Source: CANLWN01 sp039815505 (GTDB lineage: Bacteria > Bacteroidota > Bacteroidia > Flavobacteriales > Flavobacteriaceae). From it: a stretch of DNA of 22,817 nt. Below, one piece after another: positions 1 through 7,677 of the stretch. Position 1 is the first letter of the stretch. The number at the start of each line of letters is the position of its first letter. The translations under genes and the position numbers were made by a program. Under the pieces are notes generated by a model. The model was given only the letters and a program-made list of their open reading frames with translations. It did not search any database and was not told the DNA's origin. The stretch covers positions 1-22,817 of the forward strand of contig JBCBZE010000018.1 in assembly GCA_039815505.1 (NCBI GenBank). Reading direction: 5' to 3'.

Positions 1-24
1 ATAGATGCGTTAAGGGAAGAATAA
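1..24 (+). CDS. C-terminal end of a probable MacB-type ABC transporter permease (partial)
   Basis: The first eight codons read I-D-A-L-R-E-E-stop. MacB/FtsX-type ABC permeases very often end in a P-(I/V)-(D/E)-A-L-R-x-E tail, and such a permease is the usual upstream neighbour of a MacA-like adaptor plus TolC protein, which follow here. The rest of the gene lies outside the window. Seven residues cannot prove a family; the call rests on the tail motif plus context. Confidence 0.55.
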   Translation: MDALREE

Positions 25-66
25 GGAAAACTAAATATTTAAATAACAATCAAACTATAGCTAATA

Positions 67-1182
67 ATGAACAAGTACGTAAAATATGGATTAATAGGAC
101 TTGTATGTGTAGGGATTCTGTTGGCAACCGCCTTTTTTATAAAGAAGAACAGTACCCCTGCAAAATTATATGAGACAGAAACCTTGGAGAAAAAAGATAT
201 CGTTAATCAGGTTATCGTTACCGGTAAGGTGATTCCCGAGGACGAAATAAATATTAAACCGCAGATTTCAGGTATCATCGACAAGATATATTTGGAAGAA
301 GGGGAAAAAGTAAAGGCCGGTGACCTTATTGCCAAGATCAAAGTAGTACCCAATGAACAATCCCTGAACCAGTCCCGTGGAAGGGTGCGGAATGCCGAGA
401 TTGCATTGAGCAACAGTAAAATTGAATATGATAGAAATAAGGCCCTGTTTGACAAGGGAGTTATTTCTAGCCAAGATTTCAACAATTTAAAACTAACGTA
501 CGATCAAGCGGTACAGGAACTGGACAATGCAAGGTCCGATTACCAAATTATACGCAGAGGTTCTGCCGGAGGTTCCACCACTGCGAATACTAATATTAGG
601 GCTACCGTATCGGGAACAATTTTGGAGATTCCGGTAAAAGAGGGAGATCAGGTGATCGAGAGTAACAATTTTAATGATGGCACCACCATAGCTACCATTG
701 CCGATATGGCCAAGATGATTTTTGAAGGGGAAGTAGATGAGGCCGAAGTGGGTAAACTTAAATTGGGAATGCCCTTGGAAATAAGCCTAGGGGCACTTGA
801 AAAATCCACTTTCAATGCGAAGTTGAAGTTTATTGCCCCTAAGGGCGTTGAGGAAGAAGGGGCCGTACAGTTTAAAATTGAAGGTGATCTCGTGGTCAAT
901 GATAGTGCATATGTACGCGCCGGTTATAGTGCCAATGCCTCTATTGTATTGGAGGAGAAAAAGGATGTTTTAGCTATTAAGGAAGCTTTGTTGCAATTTG
1001 ATAAGGAAACCGAAAAACCATTTGTAGAAATTGAAGTGGGCGATAACGAATTTGAGCGCAAGGAATTGGAACTCGGTGTAAGCGATGGAATAGACGTAGA
1101 GGTGGTTTCAGGGGTTGAAGAAGATGCTAAAATTAAGGTTTGGAACGAACTTGAGAAAAGCGATGATGATCAAGGTTCCTAA
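67..1182 (+). CDS. HlyD/MacA-family periplasmic adaptor (membrane fusion protein) of an efflux system
   Basis: This 371-residue protein bridges an inner-membrane transporter and a TolC-like outer-membrane channel. Residues about 6-25 form a single N-terminal membrane anchor. The first half of a lipoyl-like domain lies near 60-95 (containing SGIIDKIYLEEGEKVKAGD), then an alpha-helical hairpin near 95-160 rich in N, E, Q and K, the second lipoyl half near 175-215 (SGTILEIPVKEGD), and a beta-barrel and membrane-proximal region to the end. Length and order fit the MacA type rather than the shorter RND adaptors. It lies 42 bases after a probable MacB end and 80 bases before a TolC gene, so the three likely make one ABC-type tripartite exporter. 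The substrate cannot be told from sequence. The C-terminus is acidic. Confidence 0.9.
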   Translation: MNKYVKYGLIGLVCVGILLATAFFIKKNSTPAKLYETETLEKKDIVNQVIVTGKVIPEDEINIKPQISGIIDKIYLEEGEKVKAGDLIAKIKVVPNEQSLNQSRGRVRNAEIALSNSKIEYDRNKALFDKGVISSQDFNNLKLTYDQAVQELDNARSDYQIIRRGSAGGSTTANTNIRATVSGTILEIPVKEGDQVIESNNFNDGTTIATIADMAKMIFEGEVDEAEVGKLKLGMPLEISLGALEKSTFNAKLKFIAPKGVEEEGAVQFKIEGDLVVNDSAYVRAGYSANASIVLEEKKDVLAIKEALLQFDKETEKPFVEIEVGDNEFERKELELGVSDGIDVEVVSGVEEDAKIKVWNELEKSDDDQGS

Positions 1183-1262
1183 AAGGGAGGTCTTCAATCT
1201 GAACCCATTAAAAAACAAGTACAATAATAAGTCATCAATCATCAATTTAAAATAATCACCAA

Positions 1263-2588
1263 ATGAAGTTTAAAATAACAATACTATTGGTACTTTTTTC
1301 TATAGGATTTGCTTCGGCACAGCTTAAAAAGTGGACCTTGGAGGAATGTGTTACCTATGCCGTGGAAAACAACCTTTCGGTGCAGCAGTTTGAGTTGGAT
1401 TTGGAAAACGCCAAGATAGATAAATCCGATGCTATCGGCGGCTTTCTCCCTGATTTAAACGGTAATACCACCGCATCGGGTAATTCAGGACTTTCTTTTA
1501 ATACGGCCAGCCAGGATCCTGTAACCACTTCTGTTTCCAATGTAAACATTAATATTACTTCAAATGTTACTCTTTTTGATGGTTTACGGAACTACAATAG
1601 GTTGAACAGGGCAAAACTTAACGCTATTGCCAATCAATATCGATTGGACGATTTAAAGGATGACATTCGTTTAAATGTGGCGAATGCATACCTACAAGTG
1701 CTTTCCAATAAGGAATCCCTAAAGGTTTTTAGGGCGCAGTACGCAGTTACCGAACAAGACCAAAAGCGCACAAAGGAATTGGTAGATGCGGGCGTAGTAC
1801 CCAGAGGAGACCTTTTGGAAATAGAAGCTACCGCCGCAACGCAGGAACAACAGATCGTCAATGGAGAAAATCAGGTGCTGATATCTACCATTGCATTGGC
1901 CCAATTATTGCAGATAACGGATTATGAAAATTTTGATATCGCCGAAGATACCTACGAAATACCACCTTCCAATGTATTGGATAATTCTGCCAAGGCAATT
2001 TTTAATAAAGCGCTCACCTTTAGGAACGATATCAAATTCTCGGAATCCAATGTAGAGCTGGCCGAAAAAGATTTGGATATAGCCAAGGGAGCTAGATACC
2101 CCACTTTAACCGGCTTCTTTAATTATAACACAAGATGGTCCGATGCAAATAATATTTTCGGAGGATTTACGGAACAACTGTATTTATTTGACGGTATATC
2201 CTATGGGGTTAGGATCGATGTACCTCTGTTCAATGGTTTTAGTACAAGGAATAGTGTTTCAAGATCCAAAATAAGTGTTGAACAATCTAAATTACAATTG
2301 GCACAGGATAAATTGGATTTGGAAACCAATATCAATCAGGCCTATGTGGATGTAAATAGTTTCCTAAAAGCATACGAGGCTGCCGAAAAAACTTTGGATG
2401 CAAGGCGTTTGGCCTATGAATACTCCAAAGAGAGGTTTGATGTGGGGCTTATGAACGCTTTCGATTTCAGTCAGGCACAATCCCGTGTCGATAATGCGGA
2501 AGCCGAGGTAATCCGGACCAAATATGATTATATATTTCGATTAAAGATATTGGAATTCTATTTTGGTATACCACTTAGCCTTAACTAA
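1263..2588 (+). CDS. TolC-family outer-membrane efflux protein
   Basis: A 441-residue outer-membrane factor that forms the trimeric exit duct of a tripartite efflux pump. It has a Sec signal peptide (residues 1-19, ending FASA before QLKKW). Mature residues open with the family signature W-T-L-E-E-C-V-x-Y-A. Two homologous halves are visible: the first from about residue 25, the second from about 250 (DIKFSESNVELAEKDLDIAK then YPTLTGFFNYN), each with long polar helices and a beta-strand pair, as expected for the two OEP repeats. It follows the adaptor gene by 80 bases with no terminator between, so co-transcription is likely. The start ATG immediately precedes the lysine-containing n-region of the signal peptide. 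Confidence 0.93.
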   Translation: MKFKITILLVLFSIGFASAQLKKWTLEECVTYAVENNLSVQQFELDLENAKIDKSDAIGGFLPDLNGNTTASGNSGLSFNTASQDPVTTSVSNVNINITSNVTLFDGLRNYNRLNRAKLNAIANQYRLDDLKDDIRLNVANAYLQVLSNKESLKVFRAQYAVTEQDQKRTKELVDAGVVPRGDLLEIEATAATQEQQIVNGENQVLISTIALAQLLQITDYENFDIAEDTYEIPPSNVLDNSAKAIFNKALTFRNDIKFSESNVELAEKDLDIAKGARYPTLTGFFNYNTRWSDANNIFGGFTEQLYLFDGISYGVRIDVPLFNGFSTRNSVSRSKISVEQSKLQLAQDKLDLETNINQAYVDVNSFLKAYEAAEKTLDARRLAYEYSKERFDVGLMNAFDFSQAQSRVDNAEAEVIRTKYDYIFRLKILEFYFGIPLSLN

Positions 2589-2609
2589 AGTATATTTGTG
2601 GTCGTAATT

Positions 2610-3290
2610 ATGGCCCATATACTAAACATAGAGACCGCTACCACCAACTGTTCGGTAAGTATTGCAAAAAATGGTGAAATAATAGCGTTAAAAGAAAACA
2701 ATAGTGCCTCGTATTCACATTCTGAAGAGTTACATAATTTTATCAGGGAAGCCCTTTTCGGGGCTTCCTTATCTTTTCAAGACCTAAATGCCATTGCCGT
2801 AAGTAAGGGCCCAGGTTCCTATACAGGGCTTCGGATCGGGGTATCCGCGGTCAAAGGCCTATGCTTTTCCTTGGACATTCCCTTGATTTCGGTACCAACG
2901 TTGGAAAGCATGGCCCATCAGGTAACCTTGGGTACGGCAGATTTTATCATCCCCGTGCTCGATGCAAGGCGCATGGAAGTGTATTCCCTTGTCCTTGACG
3001 GAACACATCACCGGGTAAGGGAAACCAAGGCCGAAATAGTGGATGAAACATCCTTCCAGGAATTTGCCAAAAAAGGTAAAGTGCACCTCGTCGGAAGCGG
3101 AGCGGAAAAGTGCAGGACCTTGCTGAAAACGTCCAATTTTAGTTTCGATACCTCTATAGTGCCTTCGGCCAGGGAAATGGGGAAGATTTCCTATCAAAAA
3201 TTTACAACAAATGATTTTGAGGATGTCGCCTATTTTGAACCGTATTACCTAAAGGATTTTATTCTTCAAGGGAAAAAACCTAGTTCTTAG
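2610..3290 (+). CDS. tsaB: tRNA threonylcarbamoyladenosine biosynthesis protein TsaB
   Basis: TsaB is the inactive paralogue and partner of TsaD. With TsaD and TsaE it transfers threonylcarbamoyl to A37 of ANN-reading tRNAs in the cytoplasm. The 226-residue product starts MAHILNIETATTNCSVSIA, the typical ASKHA-fold start of the family, and carries the conserved segment S-K-G-P-G-S-Y-T-G-L-R-I-G (about residues 70-82) and a PVLDARRMEVY segment near 120. A GTG in frame four codons upstream (2598) is possible, but homologues begin at this ATG. It follows the TolC gene by 21 bases, probably as a rider on the same transcript. Its last 11 bases overlap the end of the mscS-like gene on the other strand. 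Confidence 0.93.
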   Translation: MAHILNIETATTNCSVSIAKNGEIIALKENNSASYSHSEELHNFIREALFGASLSFQDLNAIAVSKGPGSYTGLRIGVSAVKGLCFSLDIPLISVPTLESMAHQVTLGTADFIIPVLDARRMEVYSLVLDGTHHRVRETKAEIVDETSFQEFAKKGKVHLVGSGAEKCRTLLKTSNFSFDTSIVPSAREMGKISYQKFTTNDFEDVAYFEPYYLKDFILQGKKPSS

Positions 3291-4101
3291 TATAAACGAC
3301 CCGCTGCGGAAAAGGTATTTCAATCCCTGCTTCGTCAAATCGACTTTTTGTCTCCTCCAAAACGTAAAAATGTGCGGCCCAAAAATTTTCGTTCGTCGCC
3401 CAAAACCGAAGGGATAAATTAACGGAACTCTCCCCTAGTTCCCCTACATAGACTTCCGGAAGGGGTTCTTGCAGAATTCCCTCATGATCCGAACAGATCT
3501 GCAATAAAATATCCTTGGCGTTTTTAATATTTGAACCATAGCCTATGCCCACATCTATCTTATCCCTTCTAAGATTTTCCGCATTGTAATTAATGATGTT
3601 ATTGTTGGAAAGTTGACCATTGGGAATAATCGCCAACTGATTGCCAAATGTGTTTAGTTTGGTCGTAAAAATGGTTATTTCCTTGACCGTACCATCTATG
3701 CCCTGTGCAGATATAAAATCACCTACTTTAAACGGTTTGAAAAGCAAGATCAATACCCCGCCCGCAAAATTGGAAAGGGAACCTTGTAGTGCCAAACCTA
3801 TAGCCAATCCGGCCGCTCCCACAATGGCCACCAAGGAAGACGATTTAACTCCCAATTGTGTGATAACCAAAACAAAAAGTATCACCTTTAATACTAAACG
3901 AATTAAACTTTGAAGAAAACTTTCCAAAGTTTCGTCATAATCTTTATGGGCAAAAAATTTACGGACCATCCTGTTCAGGAAGTTTATTACCCATAGCCCA
4001 ATAAATAATATGAGCGCGGCCATGAGTAAATCCGGTAATACGCTCCATAGCCAATCAATGGCATTCTCTATATGCTTTTCATAATTGGTAAACCGTTCCA
4101 T
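3280..4101 (-). CDS. Small-conductance mechanosensitive channel, MscS family
   Basis: A 273-residue inner-membrane channel that opens on membrane tension and lets solutes out after hypo-osmotic shock. Length is close to E. coli MscS (286). Three transmembrane helices are visible (about 22-42, 65-83, 88-121). The third is the Gly/Ala-rich pore helix, containing AIVGAAGLAIGLALQGSLSN, followed by FAGGVLILLFKPFKVGDFI, the family signature leading into the beta domain. The C-terminal cytoplasmic cage ends with a short F-D-E-A-G-I-E-I-P-F-P-Q motif. A Bacteroidota-type promoter candidate lies just upstream (4121-4151), so it may be transcribed apart from the DUF255 gene 71 bases upstream on the same strand. 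Its 3' end overlaps tsaB tail to tail. Confidence 0.93.
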   Translation of the reverse strand: MERFTNYEKHIENAIDWLWSVLPDLLMAALILFIGLWVINFLNRMVRKFFAHKDYDETLESFLQSLIRLVLKVILFVLVITQLGVKSSSLVAIVGAAGLAIGLALQGSLSNFAGGVLILLFKPFKVGDFISAQGIDGTVKEITIFTTKLNTFGNQLAIIPNGQLSNNNIINYNAENLRRDKIDVGIGYGSNIKNAKDILLQICSDHEGILQEPLPEVYVGELGESSVNLSLRFWATNENFWAAHFYVLEETKSRFDEAGIEIPFPQRVVYTKN

Positions 4102-4120
4102 CTAATTTGGTTTTAAAATA

Positions 4121-4151
4121 CAAAAGAATGCAAATTTGCCACCGATGTCAA
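4121..4151 (-). promoter_or_regulatory. Candidate promoter for the mscS-like gene
   Basis: On the minus strand there is TTG (4151-4149), a 20-base spacer, then TTCTTTTG (4128-4121). This matches the flavobacterial TTG-N17-23-TAnnTTTG pattern at all but one fixed position. The predicted transcription start would lie about 15 bases before the ATG. Motif match only. Confidence 0.45.
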
Positions 4152-4172
4152 TAAAAGGAAATTAAATTCCTG

Positions 4173-6293
4173 TTAATCTTCCAAAGATACCGTTAGTTGT
4201 CGTAAAACATCCGAAGTTTGGGTTACAGGTAAGTTGCAAGCTCCTTCTTGACAAACATAGATGGGGGTTTCCCCTTTTACATATCTTCCCTGAACCAACT
4301 TAATTTTCCCTTCTCTTTTGGCTCCCACATAAATGGTGTTGGGCAGATAATTTTGCTGTAGCGATTTTGCCTTTTCTTTATACTCCTCTCCTACCAACGC
4401 AATTTCATAAAAGGGTTGGTTGTAATAGAGCACCAAATGCATCCAATTGGCATTGCTTTGTCCATTTTTTTGAAAATTTTCCTGCACATTTTTTACCATT
4501 TGATGCGCTATGGAACTGTAGTTGGTTTCAGGAAATAGCTTGGAAAGTCTAAAGAGATTTTTTGCCATTATGGAGTTCGATGCCGGAATAACATTATCGG
4601 AAACTTCTATGGTTCTTCGAATAACGTATGTATCCTCCTTGGAGGAGAAGAAAAACATGCCACTGGTTTCGTCTTTAAAATTTTCAATACAATGATCCGT
4701 TAAATCTTTGGCGTGAAATAACCATTTTTCTTCGAAGGTGATTTCGTAAAGCCCTATGAATGCATCGATTATGGTTGCGTAATCTTCTAGAAACCCGTTA
4801 ATGGTGACCTTACCATCCTTATAATTATGAAATAGGCTTCCATTCCTGGCCATCATTTTGGATACAATAAAGGCTGCATGTTCCCGGGCCCGTAAGCGGT
4901 AGTTTTCATGTCCTAAATAACGGTAGGCATCCACTAGGCCCTTGATCATTAATCCGTTCCATGAGGCAAGGATTTTATCATCTAACCTAGGTCTTTCTCT
5001 TTTTGCCCGTTCTGTCTTAAGTAGTTGTAAACCTTGTTCTATGACCCTATCCAGTTCTTCCAGGGATAGGTTTAGTTTTTTTGCAATTTCCTTATCTGTT
5101 TTATCCTTGATCAACACATAATTGCCATGTTCCCAATGTCCATAGGAATTGATGTTGAAATAGGATTTGAATGTGTCAAAGGAATCTCCCAAAAGTGATT
5201 TTAACTCTTGTTCTTGCCAAACATAAAATGCACCTTCTTCCAAGATACCCTCCTCATTTAGGCTATCCGCATCTAGTGAAGAATAAAAACCGTTGTCCGG
5301 ATGCATAAGTTCATCGGTGATGAAAGAAACGGTGGTCTCCACTATTTTTTTATACATCGGATTTTTGGTGACGGCATAGGCTTTGGCATAAAGACTGATC
5401 AATTGCCCATTATCATAAAGCATTTTTTCGAAATGGGGGATATGCCATTTGGCATCCACGGAATATCTGGAGAATCCGCCACCAACATGATCAAAAATAC
5501 CTCCATTCGCCATACGCGTTAGGCTAACGTTTACATAATCTAGCACTTCCTTGTTGTTTTGTGCCCTGGCATAATGTAACAGGAAATCCAGATTGGCGGG
5601 CATCATAAACTTGGGGGCACGTTTATGCCCACCTAAAAAATTATCAAAATATTGGGACCAAATTTTTACCGCTTCATCCAATTGGTCCAAACCAATGATC
5701 TCGGAATCTGTTTTTATTTCCACCAAATTAATGTCTTTGATGCCATTTGCCATATTCTGGGCATAACCATTGATTTTTTCAGGGTCTTTTTGGTAGAGTT
5801 CGGAAAGTTGTCCCAAAACTTTGATCCAATCCTGTTTTTTTACATAAGTGGCTCCCCAAAAGGGCCTGCCGTCCGGTAAGGCCACAATGTTCAATGGCCA
5901 GCCACCGCTACCGGTCATCATCTGTAGGGCATCCATATAGATGTGGTCCACATCTGGTCGCTCCTCACGATCAATTTTAATATTGATAAAATTATTGTTC
6001 ATGGCCTCCGCTACCATTTCGTCCTCAAAACACTCCTCTTCCATAACATGACACCAATGACAGGCTGCATAACCTATACTAACAAGTAGCAGCTTGTTTT
6101 CTTTTTTGGCCCTTTCCAATACGTCTTTGTTCCATGCTTCCCAGTTTACCGGGTTATGGGCGTGTTGTCGTAAATATGGGCTAGTCTCGTCTATTAATGC
6201 ATTGGTATACCTATGGGTCATAGTGTCTTCTTTTTGGGCATGGCAATGAGGTAAGCTAAAAGCAAATATTGTAAAGATTACCTTTTTGAGCAT
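4173..6293 (-). CDS. DUF255/YyaL-type thioredoxin-domain protein (SPATA20 family)
   Basis: A large protein (706 residues from this ATG) with an N-terminal thioredoxin-like domain (about 25-190) followed by an (alpha/alpha)6-barrel region like N-acylglucosamine 2-epimerases. The family signature T-S-P-Y-L-x-Q-H-A-x-N-P-V-x-W is present near residues 37-51, then the redox motif C-H-W-C at C78 and C81. It ends with the family's C-terminal Y-V-C-x-E-G-A-C-N-x-P segment. Residues 1-20 form a signal peptide-like stretch (MLKKVIFTIFAFSLPHCHAQ), suggesting a periplasmic form as in several Flavobacteriaceae. A TTG two codons upstream (6299) could also start the frame, and Met25 (at 6221) is where the cytoplasmic YyaL proteins begin. 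The family's reaction is not established, so no function is assigned beyond a possible redox role. Confidence 0.88.
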   Translation of the reverse strand: MLKKVIFTIFAFSLPHCHAQKEDTMTHRYTNALIDETSPYLRQHAHNPVNWEAWNKDVLERAKKENKLLLVSIGYAACHWCHVMEEECFEDEMVAEAMNNNFINIKIDREERPDVDHIYMDALQMMTGSGGWPLNIVALPDGRPFWGATYVKKQDWIKVLGQLSELYQKDPEKINGYAQNMANGIKDINLVEIKTDSEIIGLDQLDEAVKIWSQYFDNFLGGHKRAPKFMMPANLDFLLHYARAQNNKEVLDYVNVSLTRMANGGIFDHVGGGFSRYSVDAKWHIPHFEKMLYDNGQLISLYAKAYAVTKNPMYKKIVETTVSFITDELMHPDNGFYSSLDADSLNEEGILEEGAFYVWQEQELKSLLGDSFDTFKSYFNINSYGHWEHGNYVLIKDKTDKEIAKKLNLSLEELDRVIEQGLQLLKTERAKRERPRLDDKILASWNGLMIKGLVDAYRYLGHENYRLRAREHAAFIVSKMMARNGSLFHNYKDGKVTINGFLEDYATIIDAFIGLYEITFEEKWLFHAKDLTDHCIENFKDETSGMFFFSSKEDTYVIRRTIEVSDNVIPASNSIMAKNLFRLSKLFPETNYSSIAHQMVKNVQENFQKNGQSNANWMHLVLYYNQPFYEIALVGEEYKEKAKSLQQNYLPNTIYVGAKREGKIKLVQGRYVKGETPIYVCQEGACNLPVTQTSDVLRQLTVSLED

Positions 6294-6296
6294 AGC

Positions 6297-6330
6297 CAAA
6301 GGTACTGGTAAATAGGGGAAAGTTGTACAA
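6297..6330 (-). promoter_or_regulatory. Candidate promoter abutting the DUF255 gene start
   Basis: On the minus strand, TTG (6330-6328), a 23-base spacer and a perfect TAnnTTTG box, TACCTTTG (6304-6297), end three bases before the ATG at 6293. If real, transcription would start at or next to that ATG, giving a leaderless message. The -33 part overlaps the A/T flank of the dodecin terminator. Confidence 0.45.
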
Positions 6331-6363
6331 AAAAGCGTCCGCTTGGGGCGGACGCTTTTTTTT
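6329..6363 (-). terminator. Rho-independent terminator of the dodecin gene (bidirectional form)
   Basis: A perfect 8-bp GC-rich stem (GCGTCCGC at 6335-6342 with GCGGACGC at 6348-6355) and a 5-base loop, flanked by six A (6329-6334) and eight T (6356-6363). It lies 20 bases after the dodecin stop codon, between two same-strand genes, so it should end dodecin transcription; the flanks would also allow it to work on the plus strand. Confidence 0.88.
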
Positions 6364-6382
6364 GGTTTATAAAAGTCTTACG

Positions 6383-6583
6383 TTAGTTTACTTCAAATGT
6401 AATCTTTACGTTTACCCTGAACTCCGTTACTTCGCCATCTTTTACTATGGCGCTCTGATCCTGGAGATAAACGGAACGTATGTTTTTCACGGATTTAGAT
6501 GCTTGGGAGACTGCTTTTTTGGTGGCGTCTTCCCAACTTTCATCAGAATTGGCCAATACTTCTATTACTTTTAAAATTGCCAT
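6383..6583 (-). CDS. Dodecin-family small protein
   Basis: A 66-residue protein with the dodecin fold pattern: strand (AILKVIEVL), helix (SWEDATKKAVSQASKSV), strand, hairpin (IVKDGEVTEF) and final strand RVNVKITFEV. Dodecins form hollow dodecamers that bind and store flavins or their breakdown products in the cytosol. The classic flavin-sandwiching tryptophan (in an L-R-W-F-E-V segment of known dodecins) aligns with Ser37 here (N-I-R-S-V-Y); the only tryptophan is W17 in the helix. Flavin binding is therefore not assured. The gene stands alone, with a strong terminator behind it. A weak -7 candidate TAACTTTA lies at 6613-6606. Confidence 0.88.
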   Translation of the reverse strand: MAILKVIEVLANSDESWEDATKKAVSQASKSVKNIRSVYLQDQSAIVKDGEVTEFRVNVKITFEVN

Positions 6584-6652
6584 AATTAGTGTTTTTAGAT
6601 TTAGTTAAAGTTACTAAATAAAAAAGGAAACCTTAGGTCATCTATCTAAAAA

Positions 6653-7555
6653 TCAACCGTTCAATGCAACCACTTCCCTGACTTTATCGCCCATCATGTT
6701 TTTTAGCATATTTTCAATCCCATTTTTGAGTGTAAAGGTAGATGAAGGGCACCCGCTACAGGCACCTTGTAAAATTACATTAACCGTCTTGGTCTCCTCC
6801 TCATAGGATTTAAAAAGAATATTACCGCCATCGCTCGCCACCGCCGGTTTTACATATTCATCCAAAATATCGACAATTTGCCGAGAGGTATCATCCAGGT
6901 TTTCATCTTCTAACCGATGTGCAGGTGATTGCATCTTTTTTGTTGAGATGGTATTTTCGGAAACCACCTCTTTGCCGTCGGCAATAAAGTCCCTAATCAG
7001 TTCACGTAATTCAAAAGTGATATCGTTCCAGTCGGCCACATCATATTTGGTTACGGAAACATAATTTTCATCAAGAAAGACCTCTTTGACAAAAGGGAGC
7101 ATAAATAACTCTTTGGCCAAGTCGGAGGTAGTGGCCTCATCAATATTCTTAAACTCAAAAATTGCGGGCACAATTCGTTTGTTCGCCACGAATTTCATCA
7201 CCGCCGGGTTAGGTGTCACTTCGGCATATATGGTAACAGCATTCTTTTGCGTGCCTTTTTCCTCAACGATAACAGGTTCCCCCGCGTTTAGATATTCTAC
7301 CAACTGTTGAGCGACTTCATCCTTCACATCTTCCCATTGCACAATGTCATAACGTTCCAAGGCAACGAAGTTGCTAGAGATATATACCGTTTTAATAAAA
7401 GGAAGGTAAAACAGCTGTTGTGCCAAAGGAGAATTTTTGGCTTCATCTATGTTTTTTAACTCATAACTACGATTGTTGGTAATAAAATGATTAGTTTCAA
7501 ACTTTAATATGGCAGGGTTGCTGGTTTCTACTACAGTTATCGAATACTCTTTCAT
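6653..7555 (-). CDS. NifU-family Fe-S cluster scaffold with tandem Nfu N-terminal domains
   Basis: A 300-residue cytoplasmic Fe-S carrier/scaffold. Two consecutive Nfu_N domains are visible (about residues 5-90 and 107-193): both have an N-P-A-(I/V)-(L/M)-K-F start, a K-N-I-D-E-A segment and an L-P-F-(I/V)-K-x-V core. The C-terminal NifU domain (about 223-295) has the cluster-binding pair C266-S-G-C269 in the motif GACSGCPSS. The chosen ATG begins MKEYSIT; an in-frame ATG 69 bases upstream would add a hydrophobic, unlike-family stretch that spans the likely promoter, so it was rejected. A perfect -7 box (TATTTTTG, 7578-7571) precedes the chosen start. It is divergent from the porP-like gene and followed on the same strand by the dodecin gene. 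Confidence 0.92.
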   Translation of the reverse strand: MKEYSITVVETSNPAILKFETNHFITNNRSYELKNIDEAKNSPLAQQLFYLPFIKTVYISSNFVALERYDIVQWEDVKDEVAQQLVEYLNAGEPVIVEEKGTQKNAVTIYAEVTPNPAVMKFVANKRIVPAIFEFKNIDEATTSDLAKELFMLPFVKEVFLDENYVSVTKYDVADWNDITFELRELIRDFIADGKEVVSENTISTKKMQSPAHRLEDENLDDTSRQIVDILDEYVKPAVASDGGNILFKSYEEETKTVNVILQGACSGCPSSTFTLKNGIENMLKNMMGDKVREVVALNG

Positions 7556-7570
7556 GGCATAAAATTTTAG

Positions 7571-7578
7571 CAAAAATA
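7571..7578 (-). promoter_or_regulatory. Candidate -7 box for the nifU-like gene
   Basis: TATTTTTG on the minus strand is a perfect TAnnTTTG match ending 15 bases before the chosen ATG at 7555. No clear TTG was found at the -33 position, so the promoter is only partly supported. It argues against the upstream ATG at 7624. Confidence 0.4.
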
Positions 7579-7613
7579 CAAAGTAAATAGATGCTGGCCT
7601 ATATATAATAATG

Positions 7614-7643
7614 TTGTATTTCATCCGTTATACTTAATATTTG
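7614..7643 (+). promoter_or_regulatory. Candidate promoter for the stand-alone porP/sprF-like gene
   Basis: TTG (7614-7616), a 19-base spacer and AATATTTG (7636-7643), one mismatch from TAnnTTTG. Predicted start near 7648, about 30 bases before the ATG. It lies inside the divergent region shared with the nifU-like gene. Confidence 0.5.
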
Positions 7644-7677
7644 AACGATTTTTGGAACCAATAGCCCTAGACCTTAG

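Noticed and set aside
1183..1190. Strong Shine-Dalgarno-like AAGGGAGG right after the adaptor gene
   Set aside because: No start codon follows within a usable distance; the TolC ATG is over 70 bases away.
3641..3913. Open frame on the plus strand opposite the mscS-like gene
   Set aside because: It lies fully inside a well-supported gene and its sequence has no recognisable domain.
7556..7624. Upstream ATG giving a hydrophobic N-terminal extension of the NifU-type protein
   Set aside because: NifU proteins are cytosolic, the extension is not family-like, and it covers the likely promoter.
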